From NCBI GenBank assembly GCA_026706445.1, contig JAPOYT010000144.1, positions 1-44,916 on the forward strand: a stretch of 44,916 nt of DNA. Direction: 5' to 3'. This document shows positions 23,573 to 32,172 of this stretch, one piece after another (position 1 is the first letter of the stretch; the number at the start of each line of letters is the position of its first letter). The position numbers were made by a program, and so were the translations under genes. The DNA comes from Chloroflexota bacterium (GTDB lineage Bacteria > Chloroflexota > Anaerolineae > Aggregatilineales > Phototrophicaceae). The notes below the pieces were generated by a model. The model ran no database searches. It saw only the letters and a program-made list of their open reading frames with translations, and was not told the origin of the DNA.

Positions 23573-24781
23573 GTGGGCTTGGCCTCTTCAAGGTGGAATT
23601 CTTTCATTCAATTCTTATGCGAGGTCTATCAGACGCCGCCGAATGATCGCCAGAATCTCGTGGATGAGTTGCTCACGACGCATGACGGCTGGCCCTGGGT
23701 CGAGCGCAGCAAGGCGACCTTCGTTTACGAATCGCTGACGGCGCAGAATGTGGCGCTGAACATCGACATTGTAAATCGAGATCCGCCCTTCGAAAACCTG
23801 GCCCGGCTGGACGATACTTCGCTCTGGTATTTCCAGCGCTTTTTTGAGCGTGACGCATTGGTCGATTATATGTTCGCGGTAGACGATCCCGGCACGCCGC
23901 TGTCGCAGGAAGTTGACCTGATGGAGCGCGTTGGGCGTTATTGGGAAGCCGATTCGCGCAATGCGCTTTCGATGAACACCAATCGCGTGCAAACGTCGGT
24001 GCTGCAGATGCCGCGCGCCCGTCCTTTCCCTGCTTGGCAAGCGATGAGCGCGGTCGCTCGTGGTCGCGTCTATCGCCATCAATTCAGTTCGGCGCAGCTC
24101 GGTTTCGGCAGCCGCAGCCTATGGGTATATACGCCGCCGGGCTACGACGCCAACGACGGCATCAGTTATCGCTTGCTCGTGCTGATGGACGGGCAATGGG
24201 CGATGAATGCGCTGGAGGCGCCTTATATCGCCGATGCGCTGATCAAGCACGGGCGGATGGAGCCGATCATTATTGCCATGCTCGCCAGCGGCAGTCAGTC
24301 GGAACGGGTGGCGGAATATGTCGGCAATGACAAGCACTACGCCATGATTGCGGCCGAGCTGCTGCCGTTCTTGCAGGCGGAGCACAGGATAGAGCCACTT
24401 GACCTGGGGCTGGGCGGCATGGGCGAGGGCGCGATCGCGGCTGCTCATGCGGCGCTGAAGAACCCGGCGATTTTCGGCCACTTGATGCTGATTTCGCCGC
24501 CCCTGGGTCGGGCGCCGGCGGTGCAGTTGCTGAAGGAATTTGCCCAGCGCTTCCGTGATTCGCCGATCCTGCCCAATCGGATATTCCATTCGGTCGGGCG
24601 CTATGAGCAAGATCTGCGCTTTTATCAGCCGGCATTGGCGCTGCGGGGCATCCTGGAGCGGCGCATGACGCATGATCCCGACCTGAAATATCGCTTCGTC
24701 GAGCTAGGCAGCGGGCACAGCTTGGCCGCCTTCAAGAGCGTGATGCCGGAAGCGCTGGCGCATGTCTTTCCGCCGCGCTGA
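23573..24781 (+). CDS. enterochelin-esterase-like alpha/beta hydrolase, probably inactive
   Basis: A 402-aa protein of the Fes/esterase-D-like type. Residues 1 to about 150 match the Ig-like N-terminal domain (WPWVERSKATFVYE...TSLWYFQRFF), and the alpha/beta-hydrolase domain starts with SRSLWVYTPPGYDAN. The expected nucleophile elbow G-x-S-x-G-G reads GGMGEG at 24413-24430, with Met at the serine position (codon 24419-24421); the late His (GSGHSLAAF) is kept. It is probably a non-hydrolytic relative. The frame opens at a GTG at 23510, but a TACAAT -10 at 23537 and a GAGGGG stretch favour the GTG at 23573 or the TTG at 23579. It is followed by rsmI after 28 nt. Confidence 0.75.
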   Translation: MGLASSRWNSFIQFLCEVYQTPPNDRQNLVDELLTTHDGWPWVERSKATFVYESLTAQNVALNIDIVNRDPPFENLARLDDTSLWYFQRFFERDALVDYMFAVDDPGTPLSQEVDLMERVGRYWEADSRNALSMNTNRVQTSVLQMPRARPFPAWQAMSAVARGRVYRHQFSSAQLGFGSRSLWVYTPPGYDANDGISYRLLVLMDGQWAMNALEAPYIADALIKHGRMEPIIIAMLASGSQSERVAEYVGNDKHYAMIAAELLPFLQAEHRIEPLDLGLGGMGEGAIAAAHAALKNPAIFGHLMLISPPLGRAPAVQLLKEFAQRFRDSPILPNRIFHSVGRYEQDLRFYQPALALRGILERRMTHDPDLKYRFVELGSGHSLAAFKSVMPEALAHVFPPR

Positions 24782-24809
24782 CCGCAAGTGGCCGTGAAAT
24801 AACACTTAG

Positions 24810-25643
24810 ATGGGCACACTCTACATCGTTCCAACGCCGATAGGCAATCTGGAAGACATGACGCTGCGCGCCTTGCGCATCATGCGCCATGTCTCGCTGA
24901 TCGCCGCGGAAGACACGCGAACATCGCGCGTCCTCACGCGACATTATGATATCAGCACGCCCATGACCAGCTATCACGAACACAACAAGATCGCCAAGCT
25001 GGATGAGGTATTCGCCGCGCTGAATCACGGCGATGTGGCGCTGATTTCGGATGCGGGCACACCGGGCATCTCCGATCCCGGATTCGAGCTGATTGCGGCG
25101 GCGCTTGAGCGCGGGCATGAGGTAGTGCCGCTGCCCGGCGCGAGCGCGCTGACGACAGCGCTTGTCGGCTCGGGACTGGCTTGTGATCGCTTCGCCTATC
25201 TTGGATTTCTGCCGCGCAAGCAAGCGGCGCTGCGCGATCTGCTTGCTGAATACGCCGAGCGGAGCGAAACGCTGGTCGCCTATGAGAGTCCCTACCGGCT
25301 GGCGCAATCGCTTGCGACGATTGTGGACGTGTTGGGTGATGATCGACGGGTATGCGTCGCCCGCGAAATCAGCAAGAAATTCGAAGAGTTTTATCGCGGC
25401 ACGGCGAGCGAACTGCGCGAAACCTTCGCCGCCGACAATCCACGCGGCGAGGTCACGCTTGTGATCGCCGGCGCCGACCCGGGCGCGTCAATTTGGACTG
25501 AGGCGCAAGTCATCAAGGCGCTCGCGGCGCGGCTGGAAGCGGGCGAGACGCTTTCGCGGGCGGCGAGCAATGTCGCCAAACTGGCTCGCTGGAAGAAGAA
25601 GGCCGTGTATCGGCTGGGTGTCAGCGGCGGTGAAACAGAATGA
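24810..25643 (+). CDS. rsmI: 16S rRNA (cytidine(1402)-2'-O)-methyltransferase
   Basis: A 277-aa SAM-dependent tetrapyrrole-methylase-fold enzyme that 2'-O-methylates C1402 at the decoding centre. The N-terminus LYIVPTPIGNLEDMTLRAL, AAEDTRTSRVL, ALISDAGTPGISDPG and PLPGASALTTAL are diagnostic RsmI motifs. The length is normal, including a short C-terminal domain ending RWKKKAVYRLGV. It is likely co-transcribed with the esterase-fold gene (28-nt gap). Its stop lies 5 nt from the stop of the convergent helicase-associated gene. Confidence 0.96.
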   Translation: MGTLYIVPTPIGNLEDMTLRALRIMRHVSLIAAEDTRTSRVLTRHYDISTPMTSYHEHNKIAKLDEVFAALNHGDVALISDAGTPGISDPGFELIAAALERGHEVVPLPGASALTTALVGSGLACDRFAYLGFLPRKQAALRDLLAEYAERSETLVAYESPYRLAQSLATIVDVLGDDRRVCVAREISKKFEEFYRGTASELRETFAADNPRGEVTLVIAGADPGASIWTEAQVIKALAARLEAGETLSRAASNVAKLARWKKKAVYRLGVSGGETE

Positions 25644-25648
25644 AGGGC

Positions 25649-27367
25649 TCACTCGTGGTCGACGCGCAGGCGGGACAAGTCGACATCAATCGCCATTTCC
25701 AACAGGCTGGCACGCAGCGCTTCCCACTGATCTTCGCGCACGGCGCATGCCGTCGGGCCCAGGCGCGCGCCAAGATAGCGGCGCAATGCGGGTATCGCAT
25801 AAATCTTTTCCAGCGTCTCTTCCGTGGTTGCGCGCAAAACGAGCATTGATTCAAGGGTCACGGAGCTATGGGCGCCCGCCTGCCAATTGCGCAGGAGTTT
25901 GACAACTGGCAGCGGCATTGGCTTGCCTTCGAGATGACGCGCGATGAAGGAATGAATATGCTGCGTGGTGATGTCTTGAGCGGCGGCGCGTTGGATACTG
26001 TCGGCGTCGATTCGATAGTGATAAGGATCGCCAGCCTTATCACAATGGGCGAAGCGCGCCAACTGAAAGCGCTCAAAACGGCTGACGCGGCGTGAAGTCA
26101 ACAGGGCGCCGTCGCCGCGAACGTCGATGCGAGCATTTGGCTCATCCGGTTGGGGCCATTCGCTGTGCTCGAGGAACGCGCGTCCATAGGCGGTTAAGCG
26201 CGCCACGTCCTCGCCGGTATCGACCAAGCCGAGCCAGTGCATGGGTCCGACCAGATAGAACTCGATGAGCGACCCTTCGACCGCGTCCCAACTCTCAAAG
26301 CCAGAAAGAAACTCGCCGGCTTCATTGCGGATATACCAACTGTCGTAATCGCCATCAAGCCGCTGAAAATCAGGCTCGAATTCTTTGATGATTTCGATGA
26401 GATCGTTGATGGACACCCAACCTTGTTCCGGAAGCAAATCGGCGAGGAGCTGCATCACGGCGCCACGCGCGGCGGCCGCATCGTAAGACCAGCCGGAGTC
26501 TTCCGGGAATAAGCCGGGGATATGCCACATTTCGCGATAAGTCTCGCAGGCGAGCCAGGCATTCGCGAGGCGCTCGATCTGCTGGGCGCGCGACGCCTCG
26601 AGCCAGCTTCGCGCTTCGCTGCGTCGGGGATGAGCTTTGCCGCTTTCGCGCGAAATAAGGTCCGCGCTTTCGGCGACGCCAAGCATGAAGGACAGCCGGT
26701 TCTCATGCGCCTGCAATAGATACTGCCGTATGTTTGTGGCAAAGTCCGGCGCGAATCGCTCGCCTTCCAGCGCGGCCGGACGTGTTTGCAGCGCCGCCAA
26801 CAGCGTCGTCATGTCGTCCACGATGGATGTATCAGCGCGGGTAACCTCATCGACGGTATCAATTAGCCCAAGAGCAGGCATCTCTTCGGGCGGGACGTCG
26901 ACGCCTTCACCCAGTTTGTCGTAGCTCGTCTTGTGCAGCGGCAAGGCGCCAATCAGATCGGTCGGTACAAAGATGAAACCGATCATATTGCCGTCTACTT
27001 TGTCAAAGCCTTCGCCGATGAAGCCCCGATAATACAAGGTCTCGGCGATGCTTTCACCTTGGATATGCGGCTGTTCGCGCTCGATTTGCGCCCGCCCGAG
27101 TTTGCGGATTTTGCCGTAAAAGCGCTCAAACTGCCCGATCTTCATGCGGCTCTGCGCGCTGCTGACCAAGAGCTGCATGGCGGTGCGCGCGGGTTCATCC
27201 AGCCGCTCCCAGACTGCCTCAGCTGTCTCCGCGTTGAGCATCGCTCCCTGCAGTTGACGGATTAACTCGCCATCGCTTAGGCTTTTGCCGTCGATACGCC
27301 AGGTTTCAGCCAATGCCGGCAGCATGCCCGGATCGTAATCATGCAGGGTGGCAAACAGATTCTTCAT
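25649..27367 (-). CDS. helicase-associated (XPB/Ssl2-like N-terminal domain) protein
   Basis: A 572-aa protein without any Walker motif. It resembles the bacterial proteins carrying the XPB/Ssl2-type helicase-associated domain (PF13625-like): YRIDADSIQRAAAQDITTQHIHSFIARHLE...PLPVVKLLRNWQ is the recognisable block at about 445-495. The N-terminal half is helical (WERLDEPARTAMQLLV) and looks like winged-helix modules. In Actinobacteria and Chloroflexota such proteins occur with or without a separate XPB helicase; no helicase gene is seen here. Its start overlaps the zinc-ribbon gene by 4 bp (ATGA), so the two are coupled. A role in DNA repair or transcription is inferred. Confidence 0.7.
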   Translation of the reverse strand: MKNLFATLHDYDPGMLPALAETWRIDGKSLSDGELIRQLQGAMLNAETAEAVWERLDEPARTAMQLLVSSAQSRMKIGQFERFYGKIRKLGRAQIEREQPHIQGESIAETLYYRGFIGEGFDKVDGNMIGFIFVPTDLIGALPLHKTSYDKLGEGVDVPPEEMPALGLIDTVDEVTRADTSIVDDMTTLLAALQTRPAALEGERFAPDFATNIRQYLLQAHENRLSFMLGVAESADLISRESGKAHPRRSEARSWLEASRAQQIERLANAWLACETYREMWHIPGLFPEDSGWSYDAAAARGAVMQLLADLLPEQGWVSINDLIEIIKEFEPDFQRLDGDYDSWYIRNEAGEFLSGFESWDAVEGSLIEFYLVGPMHWLGLVDTGEDVARLTAYGRAFLEHSEWPQPDEPNARIDVRGDGALLTSRRVSRFERFQLARFAHCDKAGDPYHYRIDADSIQRAAAQDITTQHIHSFIARHLEGKPMPLPVVKLLRNWQAGAHSSVTLESMLVLRATTEETLEKIYAIPALRRYLGARLGPTACAVREDQWEALRASLLEMAIDVDLSRLRVDHE

Positions 27368-27735
27368 GCGGTCGGCGTTCCGATGCCCACCAGCGCGGCG
27401 TAGATGTCAAAGTGATAGGCGATCTTGGAATAGTCGCAGGCGCTGAAAATGATGCGCGTCGGCGCGGCGCAGGCGGGGCAATAAAAGTCGAGGAAGCCTT
27501 GCTCGTCCGCCTCCAGCGTTGGCGTCATGTCATCGAAAATACGCCGGATTTTGCGCTGTAGAGCCGAGTGGCCGTCAGCCTGGTAGAAGCTGCGCCAGCG
27601 AAAGCGAACCCGATGGCTGCAGCGAGGGCAGCAGTAGATGCAGGCGCCGGCGACGCGGTTGCGGTAATCTTCACCTTCAAGCAAGCCATGAAACACCGAA
27701 TGGGCTTCATAGTGGTCAATCCGCGCGCTTCGCAT
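27364..27735 (-). CDS. zinc-ribbon protein, unknown
   Basis: A 123-aa protein with two well-spaced cysteine knuckles (CIYCCPRC and CPAC), the classic four-Cys zinc-ribbon pattern, and basic residues between them (HRVRFRWRSF). GAGG lies shortly before the ATG at 27733-27735; an in-frame ATG 13 codons upstream is also possible. It overlaps the start of the helicase-associated gene by 4 bp, so the two proteins are made together and may form a nucleic-acid-binding complex. No family name is assigned. Confidence 0.65.
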   Translation of the reverse strand: MRSARIDHYEAHSVFHGLLEGEDYRNRVAGACIYCCPRCSHRVRFRWRSFYQADGHSALQRKIRRIFDDMTPTLEADEQGFLDFYCPACAAPTRIIFSACDYSKIAYHFDIYAALVGIGTPTA

Positions 27736-27793
27736 CTTCCTCACCGGACTGCATTCACGGCTTAATTTTAGCATAGTTCAGCGATGGCTCAGG

Positions 27794-28699
27794 TCAGTTG
27801 ATAACCAGCGTGCCGAAGCCGATGTAAGCGCATTGGCCGCCGACTGAAACTTCGCTGAAGCTGTCGCCGCTCGCTTCAACATGTATAGATATGAAACTTG
27901 GGCGTCCCATTTCGAAGCCTTGCTCGCTAAGCATGTCGTTGGCTTGCGTCAATCCGTATCTCAAGAGATAAGCGCCGAGCGGTCCGCTGGCGGAGCCGGT
28001 GGCCGGATCTTCGCTAATGCCTAGCGCGGGCGCGAACATGCGGCTGTGCGTGGTTGAATCTTCATTGACGGTTTCCAGCGTGGTGACAAAGACGTTTTCA
28101 GCGTTCGTCCCTGCCAGATGCTCAGCCCATTTATCGGAACGAAAGCGGATCCGCTTCATAGCGTCGAGGGTATCTAGTACGATGAACAAGAAGGGAAGGC
28201 CGCTGCTGACGACCTGGGCGGGAAGGTCGTCGCGTATATCGGTGGCGGCTAGCGACAGCATATCGGCAAGCGCAGCGCAATCCTCAAAGGCGCCGAGAAA
28301 TTGCGGGTTTGGCTGTCTCATCCATACTGCGGACGGGTCGCCTTTCTCGTCGGCGTGAATTGTTACTCTTATCGGCCCGACACCCTCTTCAAACACGATT
28401 GTCTTCTCGTTTTTGATCCGACCGACTGAACCCAAGCGCGCGAGCATATAGGCGGTACCGATTGTGGGGTGACCAGCCATCGGCAATTCGGCGGCCGGGG
28501 TGAAAATCCGCAAGCGGCAATCGTTCGCGCTGTCTTCCGGCGGAAAAGCGAAGGTAGTCTCGCTGAGATTGAGTTCGGCCGCGATCCTCTGCATGATTCC
28601 GGTCGGCAGGTCGGCTGGCGGGTCGGGAAAGACAGCCAGTTGATTGCCGCCGAATTGACGATTGGTGAATACATCCACCAGATGATAGTTCAAGCGCAT
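27794..28699 (-). CDS. PhzF family epimerase/isomerase
   Basis: A 301-aa protein with the diaminopimelate-epimerase-like double-hotdog fold. YHLVDVFTNRQFGGNQLAVF is the family N-terminal signature, with LSETTFAFPPE (catalytic Glu) and PAAELPMAGHPTIG. Near the C-terminus EDPATGSASGPLGAYLL matches the second-domain loop. GGGAGG is 6 nt before the ATG at 28697-28699; the frame extends 26 codons further upstream without family-like sequence. The substrate is unknown; most members are uncharacterised isomerases and not phenazine enzymes. Confidence 0.92.
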   Translation of the reverse strand: MRLNYHLVDVFTNRQFGGNQLAVFPDPPADLPTGIMQRIAAELNLSETTFAFPPEDSANDCRLRIFTPAAELPMAGHPTIGTAYMLARLGSVGRIKNEKTIVFEEGVGPIRVTIHADEKGDPSAVWMRQPNPQFLGAFEDCAALADMLSLAATDIRDDLPAQVVSSGLPFLFIVLDTLDAMKRIRFRSDKWAEHLAGTNAENVFVTTLETVNEDSTTHSRMFAPALGISEDPATGSASGPLGAYLLRYGLTQANDMLSEQGFEMGRPSFISIHVEASGDSFSEVSVGGQCAYIGFGTLVIN

Positions 28700-28912
28700 A
28701 ATTCGCCTCCCGCTCCGGTTGTCGGCACGGATGTAAATGTCGCCTTTCACGATAAAGCTCGTTGACGCAACTGTCACTGCTGAATTGTCAGGAATCCGGG
28801 GTCAAGCCCTGCGGTAAACGCAACAGCGGAAGCGTATCGAAGTCGGTGGAAATTGTTGTGATCTTGCTTCGAATCCTTGCTCTACTTCCCTCACCCAAAA
28901 TGACGACGAATT

Positions 28913-28985
28913 GTAGGGGCGAGCCGGTGGCTCGCCCGAAGCCGATGTTTTCTCGATTTAGGGCGACCCAATGGGTCGCCCCTAC
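28913..28985. repeat. double palindromic intergenic repeat
   Basis: The element is bounded by GTAGGGGCGA (28913-28922) and its exact complement TCGCCCCTAC (28976-28985). It contains two perfect 9-bp hairpins: GGGCGAGCC-GGT-GGCTCGCCC (28917-28937) and GGGCGACCC-AAT-GGGTCGCCC (28961-28981). A related single palindrome is at 44855-44874. It is REP-like and probably dispersed through the genome. Confidence 0.75.
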
Positions 28986-29032
28986 GGCTTCCTCATGCTA
29001 GCAGCTAAAGGGATTCTTCGACTGATTTTAAA

Positions 29033-29057
29033 TTCAACCGAAATGGATACACTACCG
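29033..29057. repeat. dispersed repeat copy B (TTCAACCGAA...GATACACTACCG)
   Basis: This copy matches 37-61 at 22 of 25 positions and lies 48 nt after the double palindrome, which suggests that the two parts travel or persist together. Confidence 0.5.
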
Positions 29058-29135
29058 CAACAGCCGTCTGTGGACGAAGGACCCATGATTGAACTACAAT
29101 CTTGTCAGTTGAGACAATATGTCGCGGAGGCGCTT

Positions 29136-30224
29136 GTGGCAATCGATTACTTGGCGCGCTTGGATGATCTGTTGGCGGGGAGTGGCGCTGATCTCGTCGC
29201 TTTTGTTCCCGGCGAAAATATGGTCTATTTCACGGGCTTGCACTTTCATTTGTCCGAACGCCCAATAATTGGCTTGTACAGCAAGCAAGGGCTGTCATTC
29301 ATCATTCCCGAGCTGGAGGTGGCGAAGCTGGAAGCGCGCCCGGACTTGGAGGCGCGCCGCTTCATGTGGACGGACCAGAGCGGATATGAGCTCGCGTTTC
29401 GGGAGGGGGTAAGGGCTTTGGCGCCGGGCAATACGAGCTGCGCCATGGACGGCCAGACGCTTCGATTCTTTGAGTGGCGGGCGCTGGAGAGGGCCGGTCT
29501 ATCATCGGCGAACACGGCGGATATCGGCGATCTGTTCCTGAACATGCGCGCTCGCAAGGCGCCGGAAGAGATCGCAAACATGCAGCGGGCGATCGATATC
29601 AGCGAAGCGGCTCTTCAAGCGACCATGGACCGGGTGGCGCCCGGCATGACCGAACGCCAAATTGCCGATAGGCTCTCCGCCGAAATGGTCGAGCGGGGCG
29701 CGCAGGGATTCGCCTTTCTGCTGGTCTTGACCGGTGAAAAGACGGGCCTGCCGCACGGTGATACGGGCGACCGTGTCTGGGGCGAGGACGAGTTTCTGCT
29801 GATCGACTTTGGCGCGCGTTTCAACGAATATCCCGCCGATATCACGCGGACATTTTGCCGTGGCGAGCCGACGGCGCAGATGCGCGCGATGTACGATGCA
29901 GTCTATGGCGCAAACAAGGCGGCGCGCGAATTCGCTCGAGCCGGCGTCAGTTGCGAGGCGGTTGATCGCGTCGCGCGCGACGTGATTGAAGCGGCGGGAT
30001 TTGGCGAATACTTCATTCATAGACTGGGTCACGGGCTGGGCTTGAGTGTGCACGAACTGCCCAATATCGTCGAGGGCAACAAAGAATTACTGCAGCCTGG
30101 CATGGTCTTCACCATTGAACCGGGCGTATATGTGCCTGGCATCGGCGGCGTACGGATAGAGGACAATGTAGTCGTTACCGACGATGGCATTGATGTGCTT
30201 ACGTCCTATCCGCGCGAGCTATAG
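29136..30224 (+). CDS. M24 family Xaa-Pro peptidase
   Basis: A 362-aa aminopeptidase-P/prolidase-like enzyme with creatinase-type N-terminal domain and pita-bread catalytic domain. Metal ligands appear in order: Asp in [20 protein letters not shown] (two Asp), His in [13 protein letters not shown], Glu in [11 protein letters not shown] and Glu in VRIEDNVVV. The frame is open from 28971, but GGAGG lies 5 nt before a GTG at 29136-29138. That start gives the length and N-terminus usual for the family ([23 protein letters not shown]). It would cleave N-terminal residues next to proline. Followed by an SGNH gene after 57 nt. Confidence 0.9.
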   Translation: MAIDYLARLDDLLAGSGADLVAFVPGENMVYFTGLHFHLSERPIIGLYSKQGLSFIIPELEVAKLEARPDLEARRFMWTDQSGYELAFREGVRALAPGNTSCAMDGQTLRFFEWRALERAGLSSANTADIGDLFLNMRARKAPEEIANMQRAIDISEAALQATMDRVAPGMTERQIADRLSAEMVERGAQGFAFLLVLTGEKTGLPHGDTGDRVWGEDEFLLIDFGARFNEYPADITRTFCRGEPTAQMRAMYDAVYGANKAAREFARAGVSCEAVDRVARDVIEAAGFGEYFIHRLGHGLGLSVHELPNIVEGNKELLQPGMVFTIEPGVYVPGIGGVRIEDNVVVTDDGIDVLTSYPREL

Positions 30225-30281
30225 CGGCGCGTCAAGGACGCCAGAAGCGACTTTGCCGGGCGTCTCCTTTTGGAATCACCG

Positions 30282-31472
30282 ATGTTGAAGCGGCGACGCT
30301 TGAAGTGGCTTTTGACTTTCATCGTTTGGCTGATCGCCGTTGCAATCCTTTTGGAAATGGGCTTGCGGCTCTTCGTCGCGGCGCTGCCACCCCGCCTGCA
30401 GGAAGTCACGCATATCGTTATGCGCGGCGTCCCATTCCCCGAATCCTGGGACCGAGCCTGGACGCGCAATCCCGACCACTACTTCATATTGAAACCCGGG
30501 CTGGTGAACGCGCTGCAATTCGGCAGCCCAAAAGTGCGATTCCATGTCAGCACCATTGAATTATGGTCCGGGGGCGGCATTGGTTTCCGCACGCGCCCGG
30601 TCAGTTACTTTGTGGATGCGGTCGTCGTTGGCGATTCCTTCGCCTTCTGCTTCACCGAGCGAGCCGACTGCTGGGTGACGCATTTGGAGCGGGCTACCGG
30701 CTTGGGCATGGTAAATCTGAGCCAGCCGGGGACGGGCAGCCACAGCCACATGCTGATTCTGCATGATTTCGCCAAGCCCTTGACACCGCCTCTGGTGATT
30801 TGGCAATTCTTCGGCAATGACTTCAACGATGATTATGGGCTGTTCATCGCGAGCGGCAAACTGGCGCCGCTGGAAGAAGAGGCGGTTAAGGACCAAGCTG
30901 TCACTGAGCCGAGCGGCCTGCAGTCGTGGCTGCGCGGACGTTCGGCGCTGTATGCGGTGCTGGAAAGCGTCGCGTCCGGCGGGCAACGCTACCGCGATCC
31001 GGGGGCGGCGCAGTTTGATGATCGTTTTTCAGCAACGTTGCCCAGCGGCGAGCAGCTGCAATTTGGCCAGCCTTATGAAGCGAGCGCGATGGATATGGCG
31101 CGGGCGGTCAATCAGGCCGGCTATGAAGTCTCGCGCGCGGCCTTCGCTGCAGCGCAGGAGCTCGTCTCGTCTTGGGGCGGGCAGCTTGTCGTCGTACTCG
31201 TGCCGACGCGGGAAGAAGTTTATGATTCCTTGACTGCTACTGCCTTGGGCGACGATCTTGACAAGATAGTCAGCGCGCGTCTGGCGATGCAAGCCCTATG
31301 CGCCGAGCTGAGTTTGACTTGCTACGACGCGCTCGCTGACTTGCGGAAGCGAGCGGCAAGCAGCGAGTTGCTCTATTTCAGCGATGACTTGCATTTGAAT
31401 CCTTTGGGCAATCGCGTTTTCGCTGAGCTGCTGCATTTGTGGCTGGACGCAGGCGGATTTCTGCCTGATTGA
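30282..31472 (+). CDS. membrane-anchored SGNH/GDSL hydrolase-like protein
   Basis: A 396-aa protein with a basic start (MLKRRRLKW) and one N-terminal membrane helix (about residues 10-30), the rest probably outside the membrane. The SGNH block I is VVVGDSFAFCF with the nucleophile serine, a possible block III is WQFFGNDFNDDY (Gly-Asn-Asp), and block V is FSDDLHLNPLGNRVFAELL with the Asp-x-x-His dyad. This arrangement resembles the AlgX/PatB-like sugar O-acetyl enzymes. It may modify or de-acetylate a cell-surface glycan. A TTG start four codons upstream is possible. Confidence 0.78.
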   Translation: MLKRRRLKWLLTFIVWLIAVAILLEMGLRLFVAALPPRLQEVTHIVMRGVPFPESWDRAWTRNPDHYFILKPGLVNALQFGSPKVRFHVSTIELWSGGGIGFRTRPVSYFVDAVVVGDSFAFCFTERADCWVTHLERATGLGMVNLSQPGTGSHSHMLILHDFAKPLTPPLVIWQFFGNDFNDDYGLFIASGKLAPLEEEAVKDQAVTEPSGLQSWLRGRSALYAVLESVASGGQRYRDPGAAQFDDRFSATLPSGEQLQFGQPYEASAMDMARAVNQAGYEVSRAAFAAAQELVSSWGGQLVVVLVPTREEVYDSLTATALGDDLDKIVSARLAMQALCAELSLTCYDALADLRKRAASSELLYFSDDLHLNPLGNRVFAELLHLWLDAGGFLPD

Positions 31473-31476
31473 GAGG

Positions 31477-31974
31477 CTAGGCGCGCATCACGCCGCAGAC
31501 GGGCGCGGGCCAGGGCAGCTTTTGGTGTTTGGCAAGCAGCGCGTCAAGCCGCTCCTTCGCTGCCGGCGGGAAAGGCGCGCCGCGTCGGCGAGCGATATCG
31601 ACATTCATCATCACAACTTCGACTGTGGCCGCCAGTTCCGCGCGCGAGTGATTGACGAGGAAGCCCATAAAATAGGCGCGCTTCGGCGAAAGTTCTACCA
31701 GCCGGATGTAGACCGATACGCGTTCATCGACGAGGATTTCGGCGAGGTAGCGAATATGCTGCTCCAAGGCGAAATTCCCAAGCTCGTCGGCGGCCGCGTA
31801 AGGTTCGCCCAAGCCGACGCGCCGAAAGACCTCGCCAAGACCACTTTCGACGAGGCGCATGTAATATTGCACATTGACGTGCTGGTTCTCATCCAGAAAG
31901 GATTTCGGAATCGTCATTTCATAAACGCGGTCCAACTGGCGAATCTCGTTTAATGTCGTATGGATTCGGGTCAT
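31477..31974 (-). CDS. acyl-CoA thioesterase, hotdog fold (4HBT-like)
   Basis: A 165-aa cytoplasmic single-hotdog protein. IPKSFLDENQHVNVQYYMRLVESG is the 4-hydroxybenzoyl-CoA-thioesterase-type active-site helix (an Asp-x-Asn-x-His-x-Asn-like pattern), followed by the beta-sheet VSVYIRLVELSPKRAYFMGFLVNHS. It probably hydrolyses acyl-CoA; the substrate is unknown. The gene is monocistronic, convergent with the SGNH gene (4-nt gap) and divergent from the WD40 gene. Confidence 0.82.
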   Translation of the reverse strand: MTRIHTTLNEIRQLDRVYEMTIPKSFLDENQHVNVQYYMRLVESGLGEVFRRVGLGEPYAAADELGNFALEQHIRYLAEILVDERVSVYIRLVELSPKRAYFMGFLVNHSRAELAATVEVVMMNVDIARRRGAPFPPAAKERLDALLAKHQKLPWPAPVCGVMRA

Positions 31975-32172
31975 TTCGTCGCTCGATTGATCGGCACGGC
32001 AGCCATTATAATCATTGTGTTTAAGCGCGCAACGTGATGAAACGGCAAGACGCGCGCGAATAGAATCGGCCTGAGAAGTGAGAGTGTCGCCCTGAAAGCG
32101 CAGTCGATTGCTCCTGGAAACATAGATTCTCTGCGCTGCCTCGGGAAAGCGGCTTTCGGTTGGATTTCACGA

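Larger units (their letters stand above)
28700..29135. other. 436-bp divergent intergenic region with repeats
   Basis: This stretch between PhzF and the M24 peptidase contains the double palindrome at 28913-28985 and the TTCAACCGAA repeat at 29033-29057. An open frame crosses part of it into the peptidase, but it shows no family-like sequence before 29136. No other gene is evident. Confidence 0.5.
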
